Assembly (NCBI GenBank): GCA_947454105.1
Contig: CANGIP010000016.1
Location: forward strand, 1-45,289
Length of the DNA stretch: 45,289 nt
Source of the DNA: Actinomycetota bacterium
Lineage (GTDB): Bacteria > Actinomycetota > Acidimicrobiia > Acidimicrobiales > Ilumatobacteraceae
Direction of reading: 5' to 3'
The position numbers and the translations under genes are program-made. This document shows, piece after piece, positions 34,724-43,664 of this stretch (position 1 is the stretch's first letter; each line of letters begins with the position of its first letter). The notes under the pieces are model-generated. The model ran no database searches. It had not been told where the DNA came from and worked only from the letters and a program-made list of their open reading frames with translations.

Positions 34724-35445
34724 TAAGCCCTATTGAACAATCCGCCCAGCGAGCCGCCACTTGCGGCGGTACCAGTTGGCATCATGCTTTGAATCCAACC
34801 GATGAGTTCGTTGGGGTTACGAGTCTGCGTCCATACTTTGCCCGGACCGGTGAAGTCAAAAACCAAACCTTCACCGCTCTTCATGGTTTGCATCAGTCCG
34901 CCACTCGCTTGACGAATATTCATCGTCACGGTGCCCTGATACGCAACCATATGTCCGGTGTCAACGGTCAGAGTCTGACCAGCTTCAAGATTCCATTCTT
35001 CGAGCGCTCCGTAGCACGCGAACACCACCGGACCTTGTCCTTCGGCACGAATAATGAAACCACCTTCAGAACCAAAGAAGTTCTTGAAGCCGCCCCATTG
35101 TGTATCGATGGTGACATTGGTGTCATTAGCAAGCCACGAACCCTTTTGAATAAACATGGGAGTGGCGGGCGTGATATCAAAACTCACGATGTCGCCAGGC
35201 AGCCGTGCTGCCACATCGACGAAGCCACCTTCGGCCGGAGCCGTGTATGTGCTGACGAAAAAGCTTTCGCCTCCAAGCGCTGCACGCTTGAGACTTTTCA
35301 TGATGCCGCCTTCGGCTTTGGCCGCCAAAGTCACGCCAGTTGACATCGCCATCATGGCTCCACTTTCAACCCGCACAGGTTCGTTGCCAGTCAAGTTGAT
35401 GCGCGCCACGCCATAGGCGGGACCGAGACGAGTCTGAATGTGCAT
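34723..35445 (-). CDS. AIM24 family protein
   Basis: This 240-residue soluble beta-sandwich protein of the AIM24/TIGR00266 family has GPAYGVARINL at the N-terminus, ESGAMMAMSTGV, GGESFFVSTYTA, and a second half with AYQGTVTMNIR and GEGLVFDFTGPGKVWTQTR. Bacterial members are often encoded alone or beside stress and membrane proteins, and the function is not established. GGAG stands eight bases upstream of ATG 35445. It is the first gene of the leftward train, directly coupled to the TerC gene. Confidence 0.85.
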   Translation of the reverse strand: MHIQTRLGPAYGVARINLTGNEPVRVESGAMMAMSTGVTLAAKAEGGIMKSLKRAALGGESFFVSTYTAPAEGGFVDVAARLPGDIVSFDITPATPMFIQKGSWLANDTNVTIDTQWGGFKNFFGSEGGFIIRAEGQGPVVFACYGALEEWNLEAGQTLTVDTGHMVAYQGTVTMNIRQASGGLMQTMKSGEGLVFDFTGPGKVWTQTRNPNELIGWIQSMMPTGTAASGGSLGGLFNRA

Positions 35446-35480
35446 TGTGGATCTCCTACGTTGAGAGGCCCGCCATGGAC

Positions 35481-38186
35481 CTATTTGGTATCTGACTTCT
35501 TTTTACCACCTGAAGCGAGCACAGCTTGTGCAACTGCAAGGCGGGCAATCGGAACGCGGAACGGTGAACAGCTCACGTAATCGAGACCAACTCGGTAGAA
35601 AAGGTCGATTGATTCGGGATCGCCACCGTGTTCGCCACAAACACCCAGCTTGATTCCGGGCTTGGCAGCACGACCACGCTTGGCAGCAATTTCAACCAAT
35701 TCACCAACACCATCTTGATCAATGGTTTCGAACGGGTTGCGCTTCAGCAATCCGCCTTCAAGGTAGGCCGGCATCATGCGGCTTTCGACGTCGTCGCGGC
35801 TGAAACCAAAAGTCATCTGTGTGAGGTCGTTCGTACCGAAGCTAAAGAAATCTGCTTCTTCAGATAATTCATCGGCACGCAAGGCAGCACGCGGAGTTTC
35901 AATCATCGTTCCGATGGAAACCTTGGGCTTCTTTGTCGAACCCTTGGTTGCGTCAGCGATTCCCTTCACGACCCACGAACGTGCCAAGGCCAGTTCTTCA
36001 CGGGTCACAGTGAGCGGAATCATGACTTCAACGTTGGGCTTGCCACCCTTGGCGACACGATCGGCTGCTGCCTCCATGAGCGCCTGCACTTGCATGGCGT
36101 ACAAACCTGGCTTCACAACACCAAGACGCACACCACGTGTTCCGAGCATGGGGTTATGTTCTGCCCATTCCTGAGCAGCCTTCAACAACTGGGCTTTTTC
36201 AGTCGTCCATTCAGACGCAGGCAACGTGGCCTTTTCAATTTCAAGTTCGTGCACATTGGGCAAGAATTCATGCAACGGCGGATCAAGCAAACGTACGGTG
36301 ACAGGAAGTCCGTCCATGGCCTTCAAGATGTCGATGAAGTCTTTCTTTTGTACTTTGCGAAGCTCTTCAAGAGCACTGGCTTCTTCTGCGGGATTCTGAG
36401 CCAAGATCATGCGGCGCACAACGGGCAAACGATCTTCGGCCAAGAACATGTGCTCGGTACGGCACAAGCCAATACCTTCAGCACCAAGTTTGCGAGCATT
36501 CGTTGCGTCTTCGCCGGTGTCAGCGTTTGCACGCACTGCCATCTTGCCTTTACGGACCTGATCGCACCACTTCAAGATGATTTCGAATTCTTTGGGCGGC
36601 TTTGCATCTTGCAAAGCAAGTGAACCAAGAACGACTTCGCCAGTTGTTCCGTCGAGCGAGATGATGTCGCCTTCTTTGACGACGATGTCGCCAACGGTGA
36701 ACTGCTTGCCGTCGATCTTGATGGCTTCGGCGCCAACAACTGCAGGCGTTCCCCATCCACGAGCAACAACAGCCGCGTGACTGACGAGTCCACCGCGAGC
36801 GGTCAAGATGCCTTCAGAGACCATCATGCCGTGCACGTCTTCTGGGCTCGTTTCGCTACGAACCAAAATCACTTTTTCGCCTCGGTCCGATGCGTCAGCT
36901 GCCTCATCGGCAGTGAAGTACACCTTGCCAACGGCTGCACCTGGCGATGCAGCAAGGCCCTTCGCAATCACCTTTTTGGCACCGGACTCAAACTGCGGGT
37001 GAAGAACCTGATCGAGATGCTCGGCAGCAACGCGAGTAATGGCTTCTTCTTTGCTGATCTTCCAAGAATTCTTCTTGCCCTTCGAGCCAACAGTTCCCTT
37101 GGTCATGTCGACTGCCATACGCAAGGCTGCGGCACCAGTGCGCTTGCCCACGCGAGTCTGCAACATCCACAACTTGCCTTGTTCAATGGTGAACTCGGTG
37201 TCACACATGTCTTTGTAGTGAGCTTCAAGGCGCACGAAGATAGCCATCAATTCGTCGTGAATCTTCGGGAACTTGGCCTTCAAAGCATCGAGGTCTTCGG
37301 TGTTACGAATACCAGCAACAACGTCTTCGCCTTGTGCGTTGACCAAGAAGTCACCGTACGGAACGTTTTCGCCAGTTGCGGCATTACGCGTGAATCCGAC
37401 GCCAGTACCTGAGTTGTCATCCCGGTTACCGAACACCATCGTTTGCACGTTGACCGCGGTACCTAAATTGTGATCGATCTTTTCACGGACGCGATACGCA
37501 ATGGCGCGTGCGCCATTCCAACTCTTAAAGACCGCTTCAACTGCACCACGCAATTGAGCTTCGGGCTTCTGCGGGAATGCTTTGCCCGTTTCTTTCTTGA
37601 CCACTTCGAGATACTGCTCGCAAAGTTCTTTGAGAACAGTTGACGTCAACTCGGCATCGGTTTTTACTTTGGCCTTATCTTTGGCGGCCTCGAGTGGGTG
37701 CTCAAAGTGATGACCTTCAACACCAAGAACAATGCGTCCGTACATCGCAATGAAGCGACGGTACGAGTCGTAAGCGAATCGTTCATCGCCAGTGACCTTG
37801 GCCAGACCCTTGACACTCTTGTCATTGAGTCCGAGGTTGAGGACTGTGTCCATCATTCCTGGCATCGAGAACTTGGCACCCGAGCGAACGCTGACGAGTA
37901 ACGGATCACTGGGATCGCCAAGCTTGCGCTTCATGGCCTTTTCAAGTTTCGCGATATGCGACTTGATTTCGGCGTCGATGCTCTTCGGCCAGCCGCCCAC
38001 CATGTAATCGCGGCAAGCATCAGTACTAATGGTGAAGCCCGGAGGAACCGGCAACTTCAAGACACTTGTCATCTCAGCGAGGTTGGCGCCCTTGCCTCCG
38101 AGCAGATCTTTCATCTGCATAGGTTGGCGGCGATGTTTCTGATCGAATGAATAGACGTACGGCACGAATAACGAGTCTACGACCAC
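35481..38186 (-). CDS. ppdK: Pyruvate, phosphate dikinase
   Basis: PpdK interconverts pyruvate, ATP and phosphate with PEP, AMP and pyrophosphate. The 901-residue protein has the ATP-grasp domain (LLGGKGANLAEM, LPVPPGFTIST), the phosphohistidine domain with the catalytic His in GGLVSHAAVVARGWG near residue 466, and the PEP/pyruvate TIM barrel ending in GVCGEHGGDP. The start is uncertain. GTG at 38186 has an AGGG site, while GTG at 38165 begins just before the conserved YVYSFD. It is divergent from the M50 protease gene with only 27 bp between starts. Confidence 0.95.
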   Translation of the reverse strand: MVVDSLFVPYVYSFDQKHRRQPMQMKDLLGGKGANLAEMTSVLKLPVPPGFTISTDACRDYMVGGWPKSIDAEIKSHIAKLEKAMKRKLGDPSDPLLVSVRSGAKFSMPGMMDTVLNLGLNDKSVKGLAKVTGDERFAYDSYRRFIAMYGRIVLGVEGHHFEHPLEAAKDKAKVKTDAELTSTVLKELCEQYLEVVKKETGKAFPQKPEAQLRGAVEAVFKSWNGARAIAYRVREKIDHNLGTAVNVQTMVFGNRDDNSGTGVGFTRNAATGENVPYGDFLVNAQGEDVVAGIRNTEDLDALKAKFPKIHDELMAIFVRLEAHYKDMCDTEFTIEQGKLWMLQTRVGKRTGAAALRMAVDMTKGTVGSKGKKNSWKISKEEAITRVAAEHLDQVLHPQFESGAKKVIAKGLAASPGAAVGKVYFTADEAADASDRGEKVILVRSETSPEDVHGMMVSEGILTARGGLVSHAAVVARGWGTPAVVGAEAIKIDGKQFTVGDIVVKEGDIISLDGTTGEVVLGSLALQDAKPPKEFEIILKWCDQVRKGKMAVRANADTGEDATNARKLGAEGIGLCRTEHMFLAEDRLPVVRRMILAQNPAEEASALEELRKVQKKDFIDILKAMDGLPVTVRLLDPPLHEFLPNVHELEIEKATLPASEWTTEKAQLLKAAQEWAEHNPMLGTRGVRLGVVKPGLYAMQVQALMEAAADRVAKGGKPNVEVMIPLTVTREELALARSWVVKGIADATKGSTKKPKVSIGTMIETPRAALRADELSEEADFFSFGTNDLTQMTFGFSRDDVESRMMPAYLEGGLLKRNPFETIDQDGVGELVEIAAKRGRAAKPGIKLGVCGEHGGDPESIDLFYRVGLDYVSCSPFRVPIARLAVAQAVLASGGKKKSDTK

Positions 38187-38213
38187 TTGCCCTGAGACAT
38201 AACATCAAGGCGC

Positions 38214-39458
38214 ATGCGCATTTTCGGATTTCCGATTCAGATACGTCCCGGCTTCGCCCTGTTCATGTTGTTGATTGTCGTTGTTAACGGCGTCCCCATG
38301 GGTCCTTGGTTGGCGGGATCAGTGGCCTTCTTTACGTTGTTCCACGAACTCGGACATGCCATCGCGGCTCGACGGACCGGTGCCACGGCGCGCATTTCAC
38401 TTGATTTCTTGGCCGGATACGCGTCTTTCGCCCCAACTCGTCCGCTCAAACGGTGGGAAAGAGCGGGTATTTCATTAGCCGGACCTTTCACGCAGGTCGC
38501 ACTCGGCTGCGCAGTTTTGATTGCCCTTGGTGTCAACCCGCTTGTTCACGATCAATTCGCTGCCAATTATTGGTCGTTCGCCATTTGGTGGGCTGGTCCG
38601 GCGATCGGAGTTTTTAACCTCATTCCCGTTTTGCCTCTTGATGGTGGCACCATCGCGGCAGAAATCATTGATTTTTTTGCACCCGGACGCGGTCGGGCCG
38701 TGATGGTCAAACTCAGTCCCCCGTTGACCGCCATTGGCTTTGTTGCGATGGTTCTCGTCGACAACTTGCGCCCACTTGCCGCGTTCGCCGCCATCTTGTT
38801 GGTTTTGCAATTACAGACAATGTCGGCGAATTCATCGAATACTCCCGATCGTCGAGCCGCTTTACTTGAACGCCAGCGCCAATTAGCCGCCGAGGCCGAA
38901 GACACCGCTTGGAAGACCGGTCGTCCCGGAATGTTGCAAAGCCCCCAAGTGATGTCACCGTGGTGGGACGCGTACTCGATGTTACGTTCGGGGCATTCTT
39001 CGCCAACCTCGGTCATCATCAATGACTTGTTGAATACTTCAAAGAATCGCGCTCCTTGGTGGCCACCACATGCGGCGAGCAACGAACAACTTGCGCCTGT
39101 TGCTGCCCAACTGGCGCGACCACTTCCAGAACCAAATTCCGAGACATCTGAACTTTCCGCGATGACACTGCTCATGGTTTTGCGACGAACGGGTTACTAC
39201 GAAGATGCCGCACGTTACGGTTCGCTCCTTTTTAAGGTTTATCCCGCGTCGGTCGTTGCAATTGAAACTGCACGAAGTATTGCGATGCTTGGTCATTACG
39301 ACACGGCTGCACAGTGGCTCACCGTTGCGGGACGAGTTGACAATCAACACCAACAACTACTCGCAGCCCTCGAAAGCACGGTCGAGTTACAGGCATTGCG
39401 CGGACGAACCGATATCGAAGAACTCGTCATTCAACTCAGGAACGAACAAACGTCATAA
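38214..39458 (+). CDS. M50 site-2-type membrane metalloprotease with long C-terminal domain
   Basis: This 414-residue protein has an N-terminal six-helix M50 protease core. The zinc motif HELGH is near residue 44-48, and the third ligand region NLIPVLPLDGG is near 136-146. Site-2 proteases cut transmembrane segments, often to release transcription factors. From about residue 205 there is a soluble C-terminal region of 200 residues. Its last 100 residues look TPR-like (YEDAARYGSLLFKVYP, IAMLGHYDTAAQWL), suggesting protein-protein contacts. AAGG stands before ATG 38214. No PDZ domain is seen, and the substrate is unknown. Confidence 0.88.
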   Translation: MRIFGFPIQIRPGFALFMLLIVVVNGVPMGPWLAGSVAFFTLFHELGHAIAARRTGATARISLDFLAGYASFAPTRPLKRWERAGISLAGPFTQVALGCAVLIALGVNPLVHDQFAANYWSFAIWWAGPAIGVFNLIPVLPLDGGTIAAEIIDFFAPGRGRAVMVKLSPPLTAIGFVAMVLVDNLRPLAAFAAILLVLQLQTMSANSSNTPDRRAALLERQRQLAAEAEDTAWKTGRPGMLQSPQVMSPWWDAYSMLRSGHSSPTSVIINDLLNTSKNRAPWWPPHAASNEQLAPVAAQLARPLPEPNSETSELSAMTLLMVLRRTGYYEDAARYGSLLFKVYPASVVAIETARSIAMLGHYDTAAQWLTVAGRVDNQHQQLLAALESTVELQALRGRTDIEELVIQLRNEQTS

Positions 39459-39464
39459 CAAGCG

Positions 39465-40298
39465 TCATACAACAGTCGTGGTGTCGACGACCACACCAAG
39501 TTCAACCGCACGAGCGACATACGCAAGAGCGCAGTCACTGGCAACCGACGTAAATTCTCCAACGGTTTCTCCGTTCACAATGACTGCATCACCAGACTTC
39601 GCGTTGTCAACAATTGAACCAGTCAGTAAACGCAAATTCTTCGGTGCGGTTGAGCCACGGCTATCCATGCGCTCCACAAGCTCTTGGCCGGGATAACAGC
39701 CTTTGGTGAAACTCACCGCGATGGGGACGACACCGGTTGCTGCTGGCAAAGTTTCACCTGCGATGATTTCGCTGCCCATGGCTGGCCAACTCGAGCGAAT
39801 ACGCAGTGCATCAAATTCTTCAGGAGTTACCTGAACAAATTGAGACACCGTTGAATTGTCAATCGTCGACAAGGGTGCATCAATAACAGCGCCAGTACCC
39901 CATTGAGAAGCTGCAAAGCCTGCGCGTTCAATTGGCGAGCCATCGCGACTGCGTAATGTCAAATACTTTTGTGATGAGACGGCGATATCGGCTTTGACTC
40001 TGATCTTAAAACGATTCAAACGGGCCAACAATTGCTCGTCTAAACCTGCAACATTTTCTGTGTCAAGGACATATGTCTCTTCTTCGGTACGAGTAACTCG
40101 CACTAAGGCAACGACTTTACCCATTGGTTCGAGCACAAACGAATAGCGGGATCCACCAACGGGTAGCAATGCGATGTCATTGCTCAATTGCGAATGCAAA
40201 TACTTGCCAGCGTCGGCTCCGGTAACAGTCAAGACTAAATGTTCAATTTCACAAGCAATGATTTTGTCGCTCGTAGTGTTATTCATGGTGTTACTCAC
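39465..40298 (-). CDS. ygfZ: YgfZ/GcvT-like folate-binding protein
   Basis: YgfZ-like proteins bind tetrahydrofolate and help repair or assemble iron-sulphur enzymes such as MiaB. The 277-residue protein has the signature KGCYPGQELVERMDSRG near residue 200-216 and the early GADAGKYLHSQLSNDI segment. GTG at 40298 overlaps the trpE stop (GTGA). ATG at 40286 is an alternative four codons later. It is the last gene of the his/trp run and converges on the M50 gene with six bases between stops. A function together with miaB in this window is suggestive only. Confidence 0.88.
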   Translation of the reverse strand: MSNTMNNTTSDKIIACEIEHLVLTVTGADAGKYLHSQLSNDIALLPVGGSRYSFVLEPMGKVVALVRVTRTEEETYVLDTENVAGLDEQLLARLNRFKIRVKADIAVSSQKYLTLRSRDGSPIERAGFAASQWGTGAVIDAPLSTIDNSTVSQFVQVTPEEFDALRIRSSWPAMGSEIIAGETLPAATGVVPIAVSFTKGCYPGQELVERMDSRGSTAPKNLRLLTGSIVDNAKSGDAVIVNGETVGEFTSVASDCALAYVARAVELGVVVDTTTVV

Positions 40299-41842
40299 GC
40301 TTTCGTTCCGCCGTCAAGGCGACGCTTGGTCATTCGACGGGCTGCAGGAATCGCTGCCAACAAACCAGCTGCCTTGTTGCGGCATTCAAGATCTTCGTCA
40401 TCGGGTTCGCTGTCGGCCACAATTCCGGCTCCAGCTTGCAAATAGGCCGCCGACTCACCAATAAACATGGTGCGAATCGCAATAGCAGTATCAAGGTTTC
40501 CGCTGAAGTCGACATATCCAACGACTCCGGCGTACGGACCGCGCTTCACTGGCTCAAGTTCGTCAATGATCTCCATTGCTCGAACCTTTGGTGCACCACT
40601 CACGGTGCCTGCCGGAAGTGTTGCGCGCAAAACATCAATTGCCGTTTTGCCAGGTACGAGGGCTCCACTCACCTGTGACGTGAGGTGCATGACGTGGCTG
40701 TACTTTTCAAGAGTCATCAACTCATCGACAACGACAGTTCCAAATGTCGACACACGTCCAACGTCGTTGCGTGCGAGATCAACGAGCATCACGTGTTCGG
40801 CGACTTCTTTGGGATTTTCACGTAATTCAGCAGCCAGTCGTCGGTCGTGTTCATCATTGGTGCCGCGCTTACGAGTGCCAGCAATTGGTCGACTAATCAC
40901 TCGACCACCGAGCAATTGCACCATGGGCTCGGGCGAACTACCCACAATGGTGACACCAGGATGACGCAAGAAGTACATGTACGGACTGGGATTCACTTGG
41001 CGAAGAACGCGATACATGTCGAATGGATCGGCCTCGAGTTGCAATTCGTAACGTTGTGACAACACGACCTGAAAAATGTCGCCCGCACGAATGTATTCCT
41101 TCGCAACTTCAACGGCTCGCTGATAAGCGCCATTGGGCATTGACGATGTTGCGACTGGAAGAACATCATCTCGTTGCGGCGGTTCAACTGGTGTGTACGG
41201 CAACGGTCGCGCGAGTTCGTCAACAGCTTTCAGCGCACGTACAGATGCTTCGTCGTATAAACGATTCAATTCGTCGGTTGTGAAAGTCTGCGAGTTTTGA
41301 CCAACGACAGGAACGCTTTCAATGAGATACACCCGTTGACGCCAGTGATCGAATGCGGCCAGTGACCCGATCACGCTCATCACACCATCGGGCATATGCC
41401 GATCGTCGTGTGGGACATTGGGCAATGACTCAACTTCGCGTACGACGTCGTAGCCAAGAAAGCCCATGACGCCACCTTGCAACGGCGGAAGGTCGGCAAT
41501 CACCGGACTGCGGTATTCAAGAAGTAACGCTTCAATCGCTGCGAGCATTCCTTGATCACGTGGCACCGATGCGGGAATGTCACCTGTGATCTTGAGTTGG
41601 CCATCAATCAATTCAAGAGTGGCGCGCGGATGGCGTCCGACAAAACTAAATCGACTCCAACGCTCGCCATGTTCAACTGATTCGAGCAAGAAACCTGGTT
41701 CGTCACCGACCAATTTCGCAAAAGCGGCAACGGGAGTTTCGAGATCGGCTAAGACTTCAACCCAAACCGGCACGACCGTGTAGTCGGCGGCAAGAGCATG
41801 AAATTCTTCGCGCGACGGTCGCACCACCAAAGACTGGGTCAT
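40295..41842 (-). CDS. trpE: Anthranilate synthase component I
   Basis: TrpE makes anthranilate from chorismate, with ammonia supplied by TrpG. From ATG at 41842 it is 515 residues. It carries the tryptophan feedback motif LLES near residue 52, the PYMYFLRHPG strand, SPEPMVQL, RPIAGTRKRG and the C-terminal GTVSGAPKVRAMEIIDELEP. The LLES motif suggests inhibition by tryptophan. The start overlaps the hisI stop (ATGA), an order (hisI-trpE) common in actinobacteria. No trpG is adjacent. No leader peptide with Trp codons is visible, as there is no leader. Confidence 0.95.
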   Translation of the reverse strand: MTQSLVVRPSREEFHALAADYTVVPVWVEVLADLETPVAAFAKLVGDEPGFLLESVEHGERWSRFSFVGRHPRATLELIDGQLKITGDIPASVPRDQGMLAAIEALLLEYRSPVIADLPPLQGGVMGFLGYDVVREVESLPNVPHDDRHMPDGVMSVIGSLAAFDHWRQRVYLIESVPVVGQNSQTFTTDELNRLYDEASVRALKAVDELARPLPYTPVEPPQRDDVLPVATSSMPNGAYQRAVEVAKEYIRAGDIFQVVLSQRYELQLEADPFDMYRVLRQVNPSPYMYFLRHPGVTIVGSSPEPMVQLLGGRVISRPIAGTRKRGTNDEHDRRLAAELRENPKEVAEHVMLVDLARNDVGRVSTFGTVVVDELMTLEKYSHVMHLTSQVSGALVPGKTAIDVLRATLPAGTVSGAPKVRAMEIIDELEPVKRGPYAGVVGYVDFSGNLDTAIAIRTMFIGESAAYLQAGAGIVADSEPDDEDLECRNKAAGLLAAIPAARRMTKRRLDGGTKA

Positions 41843-42192
41843 GCAGAAGTTCCGAAACTTGAAAAGAAGCACGTGCGGGCTCCGGTGTGGCAAGCACCAG
41901 CACCTTCTTGTTCAACTTTGAACAACAACGTGTCGACGTCACAGTCGTAAAAGGCCTCGCGCACAAACTGGCGATCGCCACTGGTGTCACCCTTGCGCCA
42001 CAACTCTGCACGACTGCGACTCCAGTACACCATGCGGCCTTCGGCAAAAGTCATCGACAAACTCTCGGCATTCATCCACGCCATCATCAACACATCACCA
42101 TTGGCAATGTCTTGGGCGATGACCGGCACCAGACCATCGGAGTTGTACTTCACAGCGGCAAGTTGCTCAGGAGTGGGAACGATCAAGTTCAT
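41839..42192 (-). CDS. hisI: Phosphoribosyl-AMP cyclohydrolase
   Basis: HisI opens the purine ring of PR-AMP in histidine synthesis. The 117-residue protein is the stand-alone cyclohydrolase, without the HisE domain. Its motifs are VIAQDIANGDVLMMAWMN, YWSRSRAELWRKG and the metal-binding Cys/Asp/His residues in DCDVDTLLFKV and GACHTGARTCFF. ATG at 42192 fits the family N-terminus and lies 13 bases after the groES stop. It is coupled to trpE by overlap. The partner hisF is three genes upstream. Confidence 0.95.
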   Translation of the reverse strand: MNLIVPTPEQLAAVKYNSDGLVPVIAQDIANGDVLMMAWMNAESLSMTFAEGRMVYWSRSRAELWRKGDTSGDRQFVREAFYDCDVDTLLFKVEQEGAGACHTGARTCFFSSFGTSA

Positions 42193-42205
42193 ATCTACAA
42201 CTTTG

Positions 42206-42601
42206 TCAGAGATAGAGGCCGGTGTGGCCATCAATTCGGCTGGCGGCAACGGCATGGATGTCGCGTTCACGCAACATGATGTAGTCAACACCGCTGACTT
42301 CAACCTCGTAGCGGTCTTCAGGCCCAAAAAGCACTCGGTCACCGACCTCGCAACTACGGACGTTTTGACCAAGCGCGATGACTTCTGCCCACACCAAACG
42401 CTTTGAAACCTGTGCAGTCGCCGGAATCAGGATTCCGCCCATACTGCGACGCTCTCCGTCCTTATCGGGGATCTTGACCAACAAGCGATCGTTGAGCATT
42501 TGGATCGCCATCTTGTCGACGCCAAGCTTGTGCGCAGCAGCTTTGGCCGTATCTTCCTTGACGGTTGTCGGCGTTTCTGTACTTTCACTCACAACGGGCA
42601 C
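42206..42601 (-). CDS. groS: Co-chaperonin GroES (Cpn10) with N-terminal extension
   Basis: This GroES-family protein is 131 residues, against about 97 for typical GroES. About 33 extra residues, Thr/Ala/Lys-rich, precede the core, which begins QMLNDRLLVKI. The mobile loop (SMGGILIPATAQV), GEVIALG-like AEVIALGQN, VGDRVLFG and YIMLRERDIHAV are present. GTG at 42601 has AAGG nearby; GTG at 42592 is an alternative. No groEL is beside it, so it could be a second or solitary co-chaperonin. It sits between an aldo/keto reductase and hisI. Confidence 0.88.
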   Translation of the reverse strand: MPVVSESTETPTTVKEDTAKAAAHKLGVDKMAIQMLNDRLLVKIPDKDGERRSMGGILIPATAQVSKRLVWAEVIALGQNVRSCEVGDRVLFGPEDRYEVEVSGVDYIMLRERDIHAVAASRIDGHTGLYL

Positions 42602-42641
42602 GGTACCTTGCCAACTGCCTGAAACGAAATCTGAAACAGGT

Positions 42642-43643
42642 TTATGACTTCAAAACAGTCTTGATGCGCGCCATGACCTCGGGGGTCAAGAGCGGAATCA
42701 CATCGAGAGCCTTGAAGTTTTCGGTGACCTGCGATGCCTTGCTGGCACCCGTGATGACGGTTGACACATTGGGGTTCTTGGTACACCAGGCCAAAGCCAT
42801 TTGAGCAAGAGTGCAACCAAGTTCATCGGCAATCGGGATCAACTTCTTCACGGTCTCTTGCGCTTTGGGCGCTGTGAGACGTTCAGCCAGCCAGCTGTAA
42901 CCCGGCAGTGCGGCCCGCGAGTCGTCGGGTACGCCATCTAAGTACTTGCCGGTCAATACACCTGAAGCAAGTGGGCTCCAGATTGTTGTGCCAAGACCGA
43001 GGTCTTCGTACAAACGCTTGTACTCAACTTCGACGCGCTTGCGTTCGAGCATGTTGTACTGCGGTTGCTCCATGACGGGCTTGTGCAAGTGATGACGTTC
43101 AGCAATTTCGTAAGCAGCACGAATTTCATCGGCGGTCCATTCACTAGTTCCCCAATACAGAACTTTGCCGCGCTCGACGAGATCGCTCATCGCCCACACA
43201 GTTTCTTCAAGTGGCGTATTCGGGTCGGCACGGTGGCAGAACAACAGGTCAACAAAATCAACTTGCAAACGGTCGAGGCAACCTTCAATCGAATGATGCA
43301 GATACTTGCGGTTCAAGGTGTTGCCCATGTTGGGCACTCCGCCTTCAATCCCCCAGAACACTTTGGTCGACAACACATAATCTTGGCGGCGCCAACCGAG
43401 TTGTTTGATGACGCGACCCATGATGGCTTCGCTCTCGCCACCGGCATACGCCTCGGCGTTATCGAAGAAGTTGCAACCAGCATCCCAGGCGTTCTGCATG
43501 CAATTGAGCGCCATGTCGTCATTGAGTTGCGTATCGAAGGTGACCCAACTACCAAATGACAAGACCGAAACTTTGAGACCGCTACGACCAAGTCGGCGGT
43601 ATTCCATTTTTGGATTGGGAGTAAATGTGGCGGGAGCGTTCAT
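42642..43643 (-). CDS. Aldo/keto reductase (Kv-beta-like)
   Basis: This NADPH-dependent reductase has a TIM-barrel fold and 333 residues. It is recognised by [19 protein letters not shown], the catalytic set Asp and Tyr in [11 protein letters not shown], Lys in LSTKVFW and His in LLFCHRADP, and the cofactor-binding [13 protein letters not shown] and [11 protein letters not shown]. The overall pattern resembles the potassium-channel beta subunit/YghZ branch (AKR6/AKR14). GGGGG stands before ATG 43643. Its physiological substrate is unknown, and nothing nearby suggests a role in histidine synthesis. Confidence 0.92.
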   Translation of the reverse strand: MNAPATFTPNPKMEYRRLGRSGLKVSVLSFGSWVTFDTQLNDDMALNCMQNAWDAGCNFFDNAEAYAGGESEAIMGRVIKQLGWRRQDYVLSTKVFWGIEGGVPNMGNTLNRKYLHHSIEGCLDRLQVDFVDLLFCHRADPNTPLEETVWAMSDLVERGKVLYWGTSEWTADEIRAAYEIAERHHLHKPVMEQPQYNMLERKRVEVEYKRLYEDLGLGTTIWSPLASGVLTGKYLDGVPDDSRAALPGYSWLAERLTAPKAQETVKKLIPIADELGCTLAQMALAWCTKNPNVSTVITGASKASQVTENFKALDVIPLLTPEVMARIKTVLKS

Positions 43644-43664
43644 GCCCCCAACCCTACGACGAGT

